DNA of 53,477 nucleotides. Source: Myxococcus vastator. GTDB lineage: Bacteria > Myxococcota > Myxococcia > Myxococcales > Myxococcaceae. The stretch lies in contig NZ_JAAIYB010000004.1 of assembly GCF_010894475.1 (NCBI RefSeq), positions 1 to 53,477 of the forward strand, in the 5' to 3' direction. Made by a program: the position numbers and the translations under genes. This document shows, piece after piece, positions 38,755 through 45,415 of this stretch. The notes beneath the pieces are model-generated. The model was given only the letters and a program-made list of their open reading frames with translations. It searched no databases and was not told the DNA's origin. The stretch's first letter is position 1. Each line of letters starts with the position of its first letter.

Positions 38755-39702
38755 ATGACGCCCTCCTCCACTTCCAAGCACTCGGCCGCGCTGGCGCGGT
38801 TGATTCAGAGGCACACGCCCGCGGATGGCATCCATCAGACTGCCATCGCGCGGGTCGTCCTGATTCGCGCCGCGCAGCCGAGCGAGCCCCTGCATGCCTT
38901 GCACGAACCTGCGCTCTGCATCGTCGCGCAGGGCCGCAAGCAGGTCATGCTCGCGAATGAAGTCTTTCACTACGGCCCGGAGCAGTGCCTGGTGGTGTCG
39001 GTGGACCTCCCCGTCACGGGCCAGGTCCTGGAGGCCACGCCCGAGGCGCCGTACCTGTGCCTCCGCGTGGACCTGGACCCGGGGCAGTTGGGTGCCTTGA
39101 TGCTGGAGGCCGCGCTGGAGCCCACCGGGACCCCACCGGCCGGACCGGGCATGTCGCTCAGCCCGGCCGAGCCGGACCTGCTCGACGCGGCCACCCGGCT
39201 CGTGCGGCTCCTGGAGACGCCTCGGGACATCCCCTTCCTGGCGCCCCTCTTCATCCGGGAGCTGCTCTACCGGCTGCTGTCGAGCGAGCACGGCGCGAAC
39301 CTGCGCCACATCGCCGTGGCCGGGGAGCGGCTCGACTCCGTCAACCGGGCCATCACCTGGCTCAAGCACCACTACGCGGAGCCGCTGCGCATCGAGCAGC
39401 TCGCGCGCGTGGCGCACATGAGTACGTCGGCGCTCCATCACCACTTCAAGCGCATCACCGCCATGAGCCCGCTCCAGTACCAGAAGCACCTGCGGCTCCA
39501 GGAGGCCCGGCGCCTCATGCTGGGGCAGGCGCTGGACGCGGCCTCGGCGGGGCACTCGGTGGGCTATGAGAGCCCCTCGCAGTTCAGCCGGGAGTACGGC
39601 CGACTGTTTGGCGCGCCGCCCGCCCGGGACATCTCCCAGCTCCGGAGCACGCTCCAGGGCCAGGCTGGGACACCGGCCCGGCAGGGCAATGCGTCAACTT
39701 GA
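38755..39702 (+). CDS. AraC-family regulator with AraC_N domain
   Basis: 315 aa from ATG 38755; an in-frame ATG at 38710 is an alternative, and neither has a strong ribosome-binding site. The N-terminal AraC_N domain shows EPALCIVAQGRKQVMLANEV and YLCLRVDLDPGQLGALML. The C-terminal part has two helix-turn-helices: LRIEQLARVAHMSTSALHHH and AASAGHSVGYESPSQFSREY. Proteins with this domain pair commonly sit beside, and control, an SDR gene, as here. Confidence 0.9.
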   Translation: MTPSSTSKHSAALARLIQRHTPADGIHQTAIARVVLIRAAQPSEPLHALHEPALCIVAQGRKQVMLANEVFHYGPEQCLVVSVDLPVTGQVLEATPEAPYLCLRVDLDPGQLGALMLEAALEPTGTPPAGPGMSLSPAEPDLLDAATRLVRLLETPRDIPFLAPLFIRELLYRLLSSEHGANLRHIAVAGERLDSVNRAITWLKHHYAEPLRIEQLARVAHMSTSALHHHFKRITAMSPLQYQKHLRLQEARRLMLGQALDAASAGHSVGYESPSQFSREYGRLFGAPPARDISQLRSTLQGQAGTPARQGNAST

Positions 39703-39734
39703 CGCACACCCCACCTCCGTCGCCGGGATATGAC

Positions 39735-41114
39735 GTGCGGGTGTCCACCGCGCCGACTCACGCCGAGGCGCCGCCGCCTGACGTGCTGGCCTCGCCCCCG
39801 CGCTCCGCCTTCCGGCGCTCCACCGGGGACATGGCGGCGCGGCTGTCCTCCAGCGACATCGCGCTCGGGTGGCTGGTCCGCCTGCGCTGGCACGCCGTCG
39901 CCGGACAAGCGCTGACGGTGGGCGTCGCCGTCCGGGTGCTGGGGCTGGCGCTGCCCGTGGCGCCGCTGCTGGCCCTGGTGGCCACGACGGCGGTGTCCAA
40001 CCTGCTCCTCGCGCTCTGGCTCCGCCGCGAGCCCGAGGTCCGCCCCGGCCTGCTGGGCGCCGTGCTCGCGTTCGACACCGCGCTGCTGACGGGGCTGCTC
40101 GCGCTCTCCGGTGGCCCGGCCAACCCGTTCGCCATGCTGTATCTCGTCCACGTGACGCTGGCGGCCATCGTGCTGGGCCCCCGCTGGACGGTGCTCATCG
40201 CGCTGCTGTCGGTGCTGGGCTCCACCAGCCTCTTCGCCTTCCACGTCCCGCTGCCCAGCACGGTGAGCGCGCCGGGCAGCCACGGCCTGGACTCACTCCA
40301 CGTCGTGGGCATGTGGGTCGCCTTCACGCTGACGGCGCTCATCATCGCCTTCGTCGTCGCCCGCGTGGCCGCCGCGCTGAGAGACCGGCAGGCCGCGCTG
40401 GCGCGCACGCAGCGGCTGGCGGCGCGCGCGGAGAAGCTGGCGTCGCTGTCCACGCTCGCGGCCGGCGCGGCGCACGAGCTGGGCACGCCGCTGGGCACCA
40501 TCGCCATCGCGGCCAACGAGCTGGACACCCTCATCCTGGAGGCCCCCCAGGAAGCGCTGGAGGACGCCCGCCTCATCCGGGACGAGGTGGAGCGCTGCCG
40601 CGACATCCTGGAGCGCATGAGCGCCCGCACCGGACAGACGCTGGGCGAAGTGCCAGAGCGGACGACGCCGAGCGACGTGCTCGCGCGCCTCCGGGAACAA
40701 CTGAGCACCGCGGACCAGGCGCGCCTCCAGCTCGAGCCCGGCCCGGACGTGCCCTTCTGGTGCCCCGTGCGAGGACTGGTGCAGGTCCTGACGAACCTGG
40801 TGCGCAACGGGCTGCATGCCAGCGAGGCCACCCAGGCAGGCGTCGTGGTGTCCGCGCACCGCGAGGTGGACCGCCTGCGCTTCATCGTGGAGGACCGGGG
40901 CACCGGCATCCCCCGCGCGCTGCTGCCCCGGCTGGGCGAGCCCTTCTTCACCACCAAGCCCGCGGGCCAGGGCATGGGGCTGGGCCTGTTCCTCACCCAG
41001 ACGTACGCGGAGCTGTGTGGCGGCCGCCTGGAGCTGAGCTCCGAGGAGGGCCAGGGGACGCGCGTGACGCTGGAGCTGCCCTTGAGAAAGGAGACGTCCG
41101 ATGCCGCCGGGTGA
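39735..41114 (+). CDS. RegB/PrrB-like redox sensor histidine kinase
   Basis: About 459 aa from GTG 39735. The start is uncertain: a TTG at 39699 overlapping the AraC stop and an ATG at 39831 also fit. Six membrane helices (e.g. AGQALTVGVAVRVLGL, MLYLVHVTLAAIVLG) surround the motif GGPANPF (126-132), the GGxxNPF quinone-site signature of RegB/PrrB. The cytoplasmic part has the H-box AAHELGTPLGT (His247). Close by is a Cys (288, in ERCRDILERM) at the place of RegB's redox-active cysteine. ATP-binding motifs are NLVRNGLHAS, DRGTGIP and GMGLGLFL. It overlaps the response regulator gene by 14 nt. Confidence 0.88.
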   Translation: MRVSTAPTHAEAPPPDVLASPPRSAFRRSTGDMAARLSSSDIALGWLVRLRWHAVAGQALTVGVAVRVLGLALPVAPLLALVATTAVSNLLLALWLRREPEVRPGLLGAVLAFDTALLTGLLALSGGPANPFAMLYLVHVTLAAIVLGPRWTVLIALLSVLGSTSLFAFHVPLPSTVSAPGSHGLDSLHVVGMWVAFTLTALIIAFVVARVAAALRDRQAALARTQRLAARAEKLASLSTLAAGAAHELGTPLGTIAIAANELDTLILEAPQEALEDARLIRDEVERCRDILERMSARTGQTLGEVPERTTPSDVLARLREQLSTADQARLQLEPGPDVPFWCPVRGLVQVLTNLVRNGLHASEATQAGVVVSAHREVDRLRFIVEDRGTGIPRALLPRLGEPFFTTKPAGQGMGLGLFLTQTYAELCGGRLELSSEEGQGTRVTLELPLRKETSDAAG

Positions 41115-41652
41115 GGCCCCCGCCACGGTGCTCGTCACGGACGACGACGAGCGCTTCCGCGAGCGGCTGGTGCGCGCCTTCGTGCGGCACGGCTTCCAGA
41201 CCCACGGCGCGGCCAGCGCGCAGGCGGCGCTCGAGGCCGCGCGGGCGCTGCGCCCGGGCTACGCCGTCGTCGACCTGCGCCTGCCCGACGGCTCCGGCCT
41301 GGAGCTGGTGCGCGAGCTGAAGGCCCTGGACGCGAGCATCACCGTCGTGGTGCTGACGGGCTACGGCAGCATCGCGACGGCGGTGGAGGCCGTGCGGCGA
41401 GGCGCCACGCACTACCTGGCCAAGCCCGCGGACGTGGACGACATCCTGCTCGCCTTCGCCGGCGCCACCCTCCCCTCCGGCCAGGAGGCCGCGCTCACCC
41501 ACGAGGTGCCCTCCCTGGCGCGCGCGGAGTGGGAGCACATCCAGCGCGTGCTCGCCGACTGCGGGGGCAACATCTCCCAGGCCGCCCGGCTGCTGCGCAT
41601 CCAGCGGCGGAGCCTGCAACGCAAGCTGTCCAAGTACCCCGTCCCCAAGTGA
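41101..41652 (+). CDS. RegA/PrrA/ActR-like response regulator
   Basis: 183 aa. The receiver domain (1-125) has the acidic pocket Asp14-16, phospho-acceptor Asp58 (AVVDLRLPDGSG), Thr86 (VLTGYGS) and Lys108 (YLAKPAD). A linker leads to a Fis-type helix-turn-helix (RVLADCGGNISQAARLLRIQ, then RRSLQRKLSKYPVPK) that matches the short RegA output domain. RegA-type regulators switch redox-related genes such as respiratory and electron-sink functions. The cytochrome c gene directly downstream would suit that. Confidence 0.9.
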   Translation: MPPGEAPATVLVTDDDERFRERLVRAFVRHGFQTHGAASAQAALEAARALRPGYAVVDLRLPDGSGLELVRELKALDASITVVVLTGYGSIATAVEAVRRGATHYLAKPADVDDILLAFAGATLPSGQEAALTHEVPSLARAEWEHIQRVLADCGGNISQAARLLRIQRRSLQRKLSKYPVPK

Positions 41653-41728
41653 GCGCCGCGGGGTGCGTCAGCAAGACGCACGAAGCGCGGCGCCCGAGCC
41701 GATAGGCTGGAAGGTGTCAGGAGGTCCG

Positions 41729-42775
41729 ATGTCCGCGCCACGCACGAGTGCGCTGCTGCTCAGCATCATGGTGTCCGCCGGAGGCTGTACCAAGACGCCC
41801 ACCGAGGCGAGCTGGAAGGAAGCCAACGGCGGCATCCAGTGCCAGGCGCTCCAGCACCTGGCCTGCACCGGCCTCTACGGCGAGGGCGGCACGGGGTGGG
41901 CGGCCCGGGCGATTCCTCCCGAGGTGCGCCCCTACGAGCCCGGCCTCCAGCTCTGGAGCGACGGCCTGGACAAGGCGCGCTTCATCTCCCTGCCACCCGG
42001 CACGAAGGTGGACACGTCCAAGAGCGACGAGTGGCGCTTCCCCGTGGGCACGAAGCTCTGGAAGGAGTTCCGCTGGAAGGGGCGCCCCATCGAGACGCGC
42101 TTCCTCTGGAAGCGCCCGGACGGCGGCTGGCTGCGGACCACCTACCGCTGGAGCGACGACGGGAAGACGGCGCTCGAGTTGACCGACGGCGAGAAGGACG
42201 TGCCCGGCACGGAGGGCTACGAAATCCCCAGCCAGTTGGCCTGCCAGTCCTGTCACCGCGGGCGCGGCGACGAGGTGCTCGGCTTCGAGGCCGTCGCCCT
42301 GGCCCATGAAGGCGCGCGTGGGCTCACGCTGACGAAGCTGGTGGAGGAAGGGCTCTTGAGCCACCCACCCACGCAGGTGCCTCGCATTCCCGGCACGCCG
42401 GTGGAGCAGGCCGCCCTGGGCTACCTGCACATGAACTGCGGCGTGTCGTGCCACAGCGCCAACCGCATGGCGCTGGGCAGCGGCTCCGGCCTGCACCTGC
42501 GCCTGGAGGCGGGCGAGCTCGGCTCCGTGCAGGAGACGGACACCTGGCGCACGTCCGTGAACGTGAAGGCGCTCATGCAGACGTCGGGCATGTTCGGGAG
42601 GAGCTCGCAGCGCGTGGCGCCGGGCGACGTCCAGCACAGCTCGCTGCTCCACCGCATGAGCCAGCGCGGGGACTTCATGCAGATGCCGCCCGTGGGCACC
42701 CGCGTGGTGGACGAGCAGGGCCGGGCGCTCATCCAGCGCTGGATTGAGGCGATGCCCGCGAAGAAGGAAGGGTAG
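41729..42775 (+). CDS. Lipoprotein c-type cytochrome, SO_2930-like, with unusual second haem motif
   Basis: 348 aa. The ATG at 41729 has a perfect AGGAGGT site and gives a lipoprotein signal (MSAPRTSALLLSIMVSAGGC, acylated Cys20). LWSDGLDKARFISLPPGTK, WRFPVGTKLWKEF and ETRFLWKRPDGGW recall the SO_2930-type diheme family. The canonical haem motif is CQSCH (Cys172-His176). The second, where relatives have CxxCH in a YLHxNC context, reads CGVSCH (Cys237, Cys241, His242), one residue longer. A late Met-rich segment could give axial ligands. Probably periplasmic or outer-membrane electron transfer. Confidence 0.83.
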   Translation: MSAPRTSALLLSIMVSAGGCTKTPTEASWKEANGGIQCQALQHLACTGLYGEGGTGWAARAIPPEVRPYEPGLQLWSDGLDKARFISLPPGTKVDTSKSDEWRFPVGTKLWKEFRWKGRPIETRFLWKRPDGGWLRTTYRWSDDGKTALELTDGEKDVPGTEGYEIPSQLACQSCHRGRGDEVLGFEAVALAHEGARGLTLTKLVEEGLLSHPPTQVPRIPGTPVEQAALGYLHMNCGVSCHSANRMALGSGSGLHLRLEAGELGSVQETDTWRTSVNVKALMQTSGMFGRSSQRVAPGDVQHSSLLHRMSQRGDFMQMPPVGTRVVDEQGRALIQRWIEAMPAKKEG

Positions 42776-42780
42776 GCACC

Positions 42781-43248
42781 ATGCTCTACTCGGGAGTGTT
42801 GCTCCTCCACTCCTGGCTGCGCTGGGGGGTGGTGGTGCTGGGCGTGCTCGCGCTCGCGAGGGCGCTGGTGGGCTGGGCGCGAGGCCGTGACTGGACGTCC
42901 AGCGACCGGCGGCTCCAGCGCGTCTTCGTCTCCGCCTTCGACACCCAGATGCTGCTGGGGATGACGCTCTACTTCGCGCTCAGCCCCATCACCCCGCGGA
43001 GCATGGACGCGCTGCGGATGAGCATGTCCATTGGCCACCTGCGCTTCTTCGGCCTGGAGCACCCGCTGCTGATGCTCCTGGCCCTCACGGCCGCGCACGC
43101 CACCTCCGCGATGTCGCGAAGGGAGGCGCCCTCGCGGTCCAGACACCGCACCTGGGCGGTGGGACTCCTGCTGGCCATGCTGTTCGTCGCCCTGGCCATC
43201 CCCTGGCCCGGCCTGTCCCACGGCCGGCCCCTGCTCCGGGGCCTCTAG
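42781..43248 (+). CDS. Four-helix membrane protein with conserved-looking histidines
   Basis: 155 aa, 5 nt after the cytochrome gene, with a GGAAGGG site. Four hydrophobic helices: GVLLLHSWLRWGVVVLGVLA, FVSAFDTQMLLGMTLYFA, HPLLMLLALTAAHATSAM and WAVGLLLAMLFVALAI. Histidines lie in or next to helices 1 and 3 (LLHSW, SIGHLRFFGLEH, AAHA), which would allow b-haem binding. I cannot name the family. Coupling to the upstream cytochrome suggests a membrane electron-transfer partner, by inference. Confidence 0.75.
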   Translation: MLYSGVLLLHSWLRWGVVVLGVLALARALVGWARGRDWTSSDRRLQRVFVSAFDTQMLLGMTLYFALSPITPRSMDALRMSMSIGHLRFFGLEHPLLMLLALTAAHATSAMSRREAPSRSRHRTWAVGLLLAMLFVALAIPWPGLSHGRPLLRGL

Positions 43249-43249
43249 C

Positions 43250-43495
43250 CTAGGCTTTCACCCATTTGCTCTGGAGCACGTCCCAGCTCATCTCCTTGCC
43301 CTTGAACGGCTCGGCCTGGTTGCTCGCGAAGCTGCCCGTCTCCTGCACGTTCGTGCAGCCAATGCTCTTCAGGTAGGCGACACAGTCCTTGGTGAACTGA
43401 TTGGCCTGGTCGTGATTGTGCGCGCCCATGGCGCCATACATCTTCGAGCTGCCAGGACCGTCGTAAGTGAAGTTCTGCACGTAGTACAAAGGCAT
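43250..43495 (-). CDS. Small cytosolic protein of unknown function
   Basis: 81 aa from ATG 43495, which has GGGGAG 9 nt upstream. The earlier in-frame ATG (43531) lies beyond the hairpin and lacks a site. Sequence begins MPLYYVQNFTYDGPGSSKMY and includes HNHDQANQFTKDC and SIGCTNVQETGSFA. It is polar, with no signal peptide or membrane helix, and has two Cys. No family recognised. Its stop is one base from that of the convergent membrane protein gene. Confidence 0.65.
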   Translation of the reverse strand: MPLYYVQNFTYDGPGSSKMYGAMGAHNHDQANQFTKDCVAYLKSIGCTNVQETGSFASNQAEPFKGKEMSWDVLQSKWVKA

Positions 43496-43509
43496 GTCAG
43501 TCGCTCCCC

Positions 43510-43530
43510 TGAAGGCATTGGTTGCCTTCA
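43510..43530 (-). promoter_or_regulatory. Leader hairpin next to the ribosome-binding site
   Basis: TGAAGGCA and TGCCTTCA form a perfect 8-bp stem with a 5-nt loop in the 5' leader of the 81-aa gene. The GGGGAG site begins at the base of the stem. It may be an operator or may tune translation. Confidence 0.5.
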
Positions 43531-43609
43531 CGACTATCTCACTTTCCGTCTCTCCTGTGAAAGTGCGCTCAGGGTCATGTTCCGCCAGACACCGACCCTT
43601 TCAAAAACA

Positions 43610-43644
43610 GGAATATTACGACAATACAATAAAACAAATATTCC
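43610..43644 (+). promoter_or_regulatory. AT-rich inverted repeat and possible -10 element
   Basis: GGAATATT and AATATTCC (8-bp perfect inverted repeat, 19-nt spacer) flank an exceptionally AT-rich patch for this genome. Within the spacer, TACAAT at 43625-43630 could be a -10 box for the gene starting at 43721. The repeat could bind a regulator of either flanking gene. Confidence 0.45.
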
Positions 43645-43720
43645 AAGAAACCGAGACGAGGAGCGCCCGATAACGCCATGGGGTGTCCCCCCGCGTCGTT
43701 TCCTCCTTCCTCGGTGAGAG

Positions 43721-44587
43721 ATGAAAAAATCAATCCTCGCGCTCGCGACACTGACCCTGGCCGCGACCAGCGCCACGGCAACAGAGCGCATGAACCCCGC
43801 GGACCTTCGCCGCGTCACCAAGGCCCGCGAGAGCATCGCCCCCGCGGTCCAGAGAGAGTTCGGCCCCAAGGCCCGGTTCATCAACCTCTTCGGACAGGGC
43901 CCGGGAATGCTCGCGGGCATCGTCGCCGAAATCCCAACGCAGCCCCTGGGCACGGATGACCTGCCGCTGCTGGCCATCGTCCAGTACGACGAGGCCACCG
44001 GCGCCGTGAAGGTCGTGGACCGCGAGTTCAAGTACCGCGAGGCGCGCACGGTGGGGCCCAACATCGCGCTGCTGGACGGCGAGGGCAACCTGCGCCTGCG
44101 CGGCTCCGGCGTCCGCGAGAAGCTGCTGGCACAGGGGGTGGGAGGAGACCTGTTCCCGACAGCGAAGGGTGACGCGCTGGTGGCCACGCTGAAGGCCCGC
44201 GGGAACGAGGCGCACGAGACGTCCGTGGGCATCATCGACCTGAACGGCCGCGTGAAGGTGTTGGCGGACGGGCCTGGCGTGGACGCGACGCCCTCCATCT
44301 CTCCGGACGGAAAGACGGTGGTCTTCGTGTCCGGCAGGACCAGCGTGGCGTCGTTCTACGTCACGTCGGTGGAGGGTGAGGCCCCGCGGCAGCTCACCAA
44401 TGTCGGCATGGAGAACTGGATGCTCTTCGAAGGGGTCCCCGCCCACTTCGTGCCCCCACCCGTCTCGAGCCACCACATGGAATGGCTCGGCCCTGACGTC
44501 CTTCGCTACAACGCCGGCGGCGGCGCGTTCTGGAAAATCAATGTACGCACGGGTCAGGCGGCTCCGGACCTGGGAGATGCCCGATGA
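43721..44587 (+). CDS. Exported TolB/PD40-like beta-propeller protein
   Basis: 288 aa. Signal peptide MKKSILALATLTLAATSATA. The C-terminal half has a PD40-type repeat (VDATPSISPDGKTVVFVSGR) and neighbouring strands such as FYVTSVEGEAPRQLTNVG, as in TolB-like propellers. The propeller seems short, with two or three blades. Its stop overlaps the M23 gene's ATG (ATGA). It may bind or present the endopeptidase or its substrate; that is inference. The N-terminal half is unrecognised. Confidence 0.78.
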   Translation: MKKSILALATLTLAATSATATERMNPADLRRVTKARESIAPAVQREFGPKARFINLFGQGPGMLAGIVAEIPTQPLGTDDLPLLAIVQYDEATGAVKVVDREFKYREARTVGPNIALLDGEGNLRLRGSGVREKLLAQGVGGDLFPTAKGDALVATLKARGNEAHETSVGIIDLNGRVKVLADGPGVDATPSISPDGKTVVFVSGRTSVASFYVTSVEGEAPRQLTNVGMENWMLFEGVPAHFVPPPVSSHHMEWLGPDVLRYNAGGGAFWKINVRTGQAAPDLGDAR

Positions 44588-45237
44588 TTCGCGCGAACAC
44601 ACGGAAGCTCACCCTGGCGCTGGCGCTCACCCTGCTGGCGCTTCCCGCCGCGTCTCAGGCCCAGACGATGTTCCGCTTCCCCATCTCGATGCTCGGGGAC
44701 CAGTGCGGCAACGGAGGCTGCGTCGTCAGCGCCTACAAGGACTACGGCGGCAGGGACTACGCGTGCGGCGGCGTGCGCTACAGCGGCCACACCGGCACGG
44801 ACTACGCCCTGTCGGGTGGGTTCGGGAAGATGGACTACGGCGTCTGGGTCATGAACGCCGCCAGCGGCGTCATCGAGTCCACGGTGGATGGCTACTACGA
44901 CCGCTGCAACTACTGGAACCAGAGCAACCCCTACGCCGCCTGTGGCCTCTACACCGCCAACTACATGATCATGCGACACGGTGACGGCTCCAAGACGCTG
45001 TACTGGCACCTGAAGAAGTTCACCCAGCAGTTCGCCCGGAACACCTCGCTCTCGTGTGCCTACTGGGTGGCCCAGGTGGGCTCGTCCGGCGCATCCACCG
45101 GACCGCACCTGCACTTCGAATACTGGGTGCCCGGCTACGGCACGGATGACCCCTACGGCGGCGCCTGCGGGACGCCCTTCACGCGCTGGACGTCGCAAGG
45201 CGCCTACCGCGGGCTGCCTGGCATCGCCTGTCAGTAA
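44584..45237 (+). CDS. Secreted M23-family zinc endopeptidase
   Basis: 217 aa with signal peptide (to about ASQAQ, residue 27). The metal and catalytic motifs are HTGTD (His69, Asp73) and HLHFE (His175, His177), with a further His142 in LYWHLKK. This is a complete M23/LytM set. Several Cys (QCGNGGC, YACGG, DRCNYW, YAACG, LSCAYW, GGACG) suggest a disulfide-rich, extracellular form. M23 enzymes cut peptidoglycan crossbridges. In a predatory bacterium it fits prey lysis, while cell-wall remodelling is an alternative. Coupled to the upstream PD40-type gene. Confidence 0.88.
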   Translation: MIRANTRKLTLALALTLLALPAASQAQTMFRFPISMLGDQCGNGGCVVSAYKDYGGRDYACGGVRYSGHTGTDYALSGGFGKMDYGVWVMNAASGVIESTVDGYYDRCNYWNQSNPYAACGLYTANYMIMRHGDGSKTLYWHLKKFTQQFARNTSLSCAYWVAQVGSSGASTGPHLHFEYWVPGYGTDDPYGGACGTPFTRWTSQGAYRGLPGIACQ

Positions 45238-45395
45238 CGCGCGGACAGGGGGCCCTGGCCACACCCGGCCAGGGCGCCCTCCACCGGCGACTGCCGGGCG
45301 ACGCGCTTCAGCCGGGTCGGCACCGGGCGCTCGCTCATCGTGAAGGAGCCGGCGCCGTCCGCCTGGTACTCGATGGCCTCGCCCTGCCCTTCCAC
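45231..45395 (-). CDS. Possible small gene or frameshifted tail behind the RING gene
   Basis: 54 codons from a GTG at 45395. The frame stays open ~7 codons further upstream to the RING-gene stop, from which it is shifted by one base. Translated, it includes SWCTWVEGQGEAIEYQADGA and FTMSERPVPTRLKRVARQSP. Third positions are overwhelmingly G/C, as in real genes here, although no good start is present. It could be a separate small protein or the old C-terminus of the preceding gene, detached by a frameshift. It overlaps the convergent M23 gene's end by 7 nt. Confidence 0.4.
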   Translation of the reverse strand: MEGQGEAIEYQADGAGSFTMSERPVPTRLKRVARQSPVEGALAGCGQGPLSARY

Positions 45396-45415
45396 CCAGG
45401 TGCACCAGGACCGCG

